In this document: positions 63,398 to 64,000 of the stretch, one piece after another | How the letters are laid out: each line of letters starts with the position of its first letter | How positions within the stretch are numbered: position 1 is the stretch's first letter | Source: Bacillota bacterium | GTDB lineage: Bacteria; Bacillota; Clostridia; Peptostreptococcales; Anaerovoracaceae | Assembly: GCA_019420525.1 (NCBI GenBank) | Contig: JAHZHA010000027.1 | Location: 1 to 64,000 of the forward strand | Direction: 5' to 3' | DNA length: 64,000 nucleotides | Program-made: the position numbers and the translations under genes | Notes under the pieces: generated by a model | What the model saw: the letters and a program-made list of their open reading frames with translations, nothing else | Database searches by the model: none | Told to the model about the DNA's origin: nothing

Positions 63398-63516
63398 ATC
63401 CAGCGGCAGCCGGAAAATTCTACATAGCCTGCAGGAAGCAGGCATCCGGATTCAGAAGAATTCGACATCCGGCATCTGCACCACACGGCTTCAGTTTTCC
63501 CCGGCGCATTGCGCCG

Positions 63517-63546
63517 CCCCGTCCGTCTGCGGGAACGGCCTTTTTT
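63517..63546 (+). terminator. Terminator after the DUF3842 gene
   Basis: CCGTCC and GGGAACGG form an imperfect stem before CCTTTTTT. A smaller CGGCGC/GCGCCG hairpin precedes it at 63502-63516. Confidence 0.6.
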
Positions 63547-63688
63547 GCGTTCTCTCGTTATTTGAAATTTATGCTGAGAAGGCATATGGTTTTCAGAAGA
63601 AAATCGTATGCTTTCTTTTTTTGCGGTTGACTGGAAATACGTTCCGAAGGTCTGCCGCTGTAAAATGAAAGGAGTTATTTTTTACGGG

Positions 63689-64000
63689 ATGAGACAGAAA
63701 AAAGAAAAATTGAAATCAGACAGATCAGAACGGAAATATATCTGCTGCGCCCTGTGGGCGCTTCTGCTGCTGACAGTCCTTCTTCTCTTCGCCGGATGCG
63801 GTTCCAGCTCCGGAAGCGGTGATTCCGCCTCCCTGCGGGATGCGTCGACTCTTGTCTACGGCAGCGGAGATTATACCCGTATCAATCCGGCCATGGACGA
63901 ACACTGTGAGATAAATCTTCTGCTGTTCAACGGCCTCACCGCCCACGGAGAAGACAATGAAGTGATTCCTTGCCTGGCCAAAAGCTGGGAATTCGACCGC
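63689..64000 (+). CDS. Peptide/nickel-type ABC transporter substrate-binding lipoprotein, partial
   Basis: The protein is cut by the right edge after 104 residues. It has a basic N-terminus, a hydrophobic segment (CCALWALLLLTVLLLF) and a lipobox AGCG with Cys at about residue 36. The mature part, LVYGSGDYTRINPAMDEHCE then LLFNGLTAHGEDNEVIPCLA, is the start of an SBP_bac_5 (DppA/NikA-type) protein. ATG at 63689 is preferred, though GGAG is 15 bases away; ATG at 63665 in the same frame lacks a Shine-Dalgarno. Peptide and nickel substrates cannot be told apart here. Confidence 0.8.
   Translation, partial: MRQKKEKLKSDRSERKYICCALWALLLLTVLLLFAGCGSSSGSGDSASLRDASTLVYGSGDYTRINPAMDEHCEINLLLFNGLTAHGEDNEVIPCLAKSWEFDR

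Overview
The window looks like a chromosome segment of an anaerobic, Gram-positive-type Clostridia bacterium of moderate GC. This rests on the S-layer homology (SLH) anchors, a YhgE/Pip protein, AzlCD, bifurcating-type Etf genes, a NiCo riboswitch and a ZTP riboswitch. The genus cannot be fixed from the sequence. No transposase, integrase, phage gene, rRNA or CRISPR array was seen. Two tRNAs are present: Thr-CGT and Ser-CGA.

Layout. (1) 1-8.3 kb: a carbon-phosphorus (C-P) lyase locus on the minus strand, phnG-H-I-J-K-M-L followed by a PHP-domain phosphatase of PhnPP type and a phosphonate-type substrate-binding lipoprotein cut by the window edge. A divergent PhnF-like GntR regulator sits at its head, and a shared 13-base motif lies before both minus-strand transcription units. 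phnJ, the catalytic subunit, carries an in-frame amber codon. (2) 8.4-15.6 kb, plus strand: SPFH protein, ribbon-helix-helix protein, ABC exporter pair, then a two-component system with a PepSY lipoprotein. (3) 16.4-22.6 kb, minus strand: aldo/keto reductase with AzlCD, YhgE/Pip with TetR, and a PadR regulator divergent from an old-yellow-enzyme/FAD reductase (22.8-24.8 kb). (4) 25.2-28.5 kb: stand-alone AICAR transformylase under a ZTP riboswitch, and a secreted SLH-serpin. (5) 28.9-38.3 kb: MaoC-like hydratase (interrupted), acyl-CoA dehydrogenase, EtfB, ferredoxin-EtfA and gamma-carbonic-anhydrase-like protein in the order of electron-bifurcating enoyl-CoA reductases. A short-chain dehydrogenase, a flavodoxin, a LysR remnant and an acyl-CoA synthetase lie close by. 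(6) 38.5-53.6 kb: a large MalT-type LuxR regulator, then a surface-polymer-like cluster (GT2, HEAT, glycosidase-like, CotH, DUF4956, VTC) behind a sensor operon (hybrid kinase, HD-GYP regulator, HPt) and a decayed diguanylate cyclase. (7) 54-57.4 kb: an SLH-anchored protein with an aerolysin-like region and a short collagen-like protein. (8) 57.5-64 kb: NiCo riboswitch with CDF exporter, tRNA-Ser, metallo-beta-lactamase-fold protein, AlkD-like protein, cupin-nitroreductase fusion, a second AzlCD pair, DUF3842 protein and the start of a peptide/nickel-type binding lipoprotein.

The main candidate for an undescribed system is the 40.9-52.8 kb cluster. It joins c-di-GMP-type signalling to a membrane glycosyltransferase, a CotH-type kinase fold, a VTC polyphosphate-polymerase fold and DUF4956. 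Other notable signals are the amber codon in phnJ, the SLH/aerolysin-like protein, and several promoter-operator pairs that are readable directly from the sequence.
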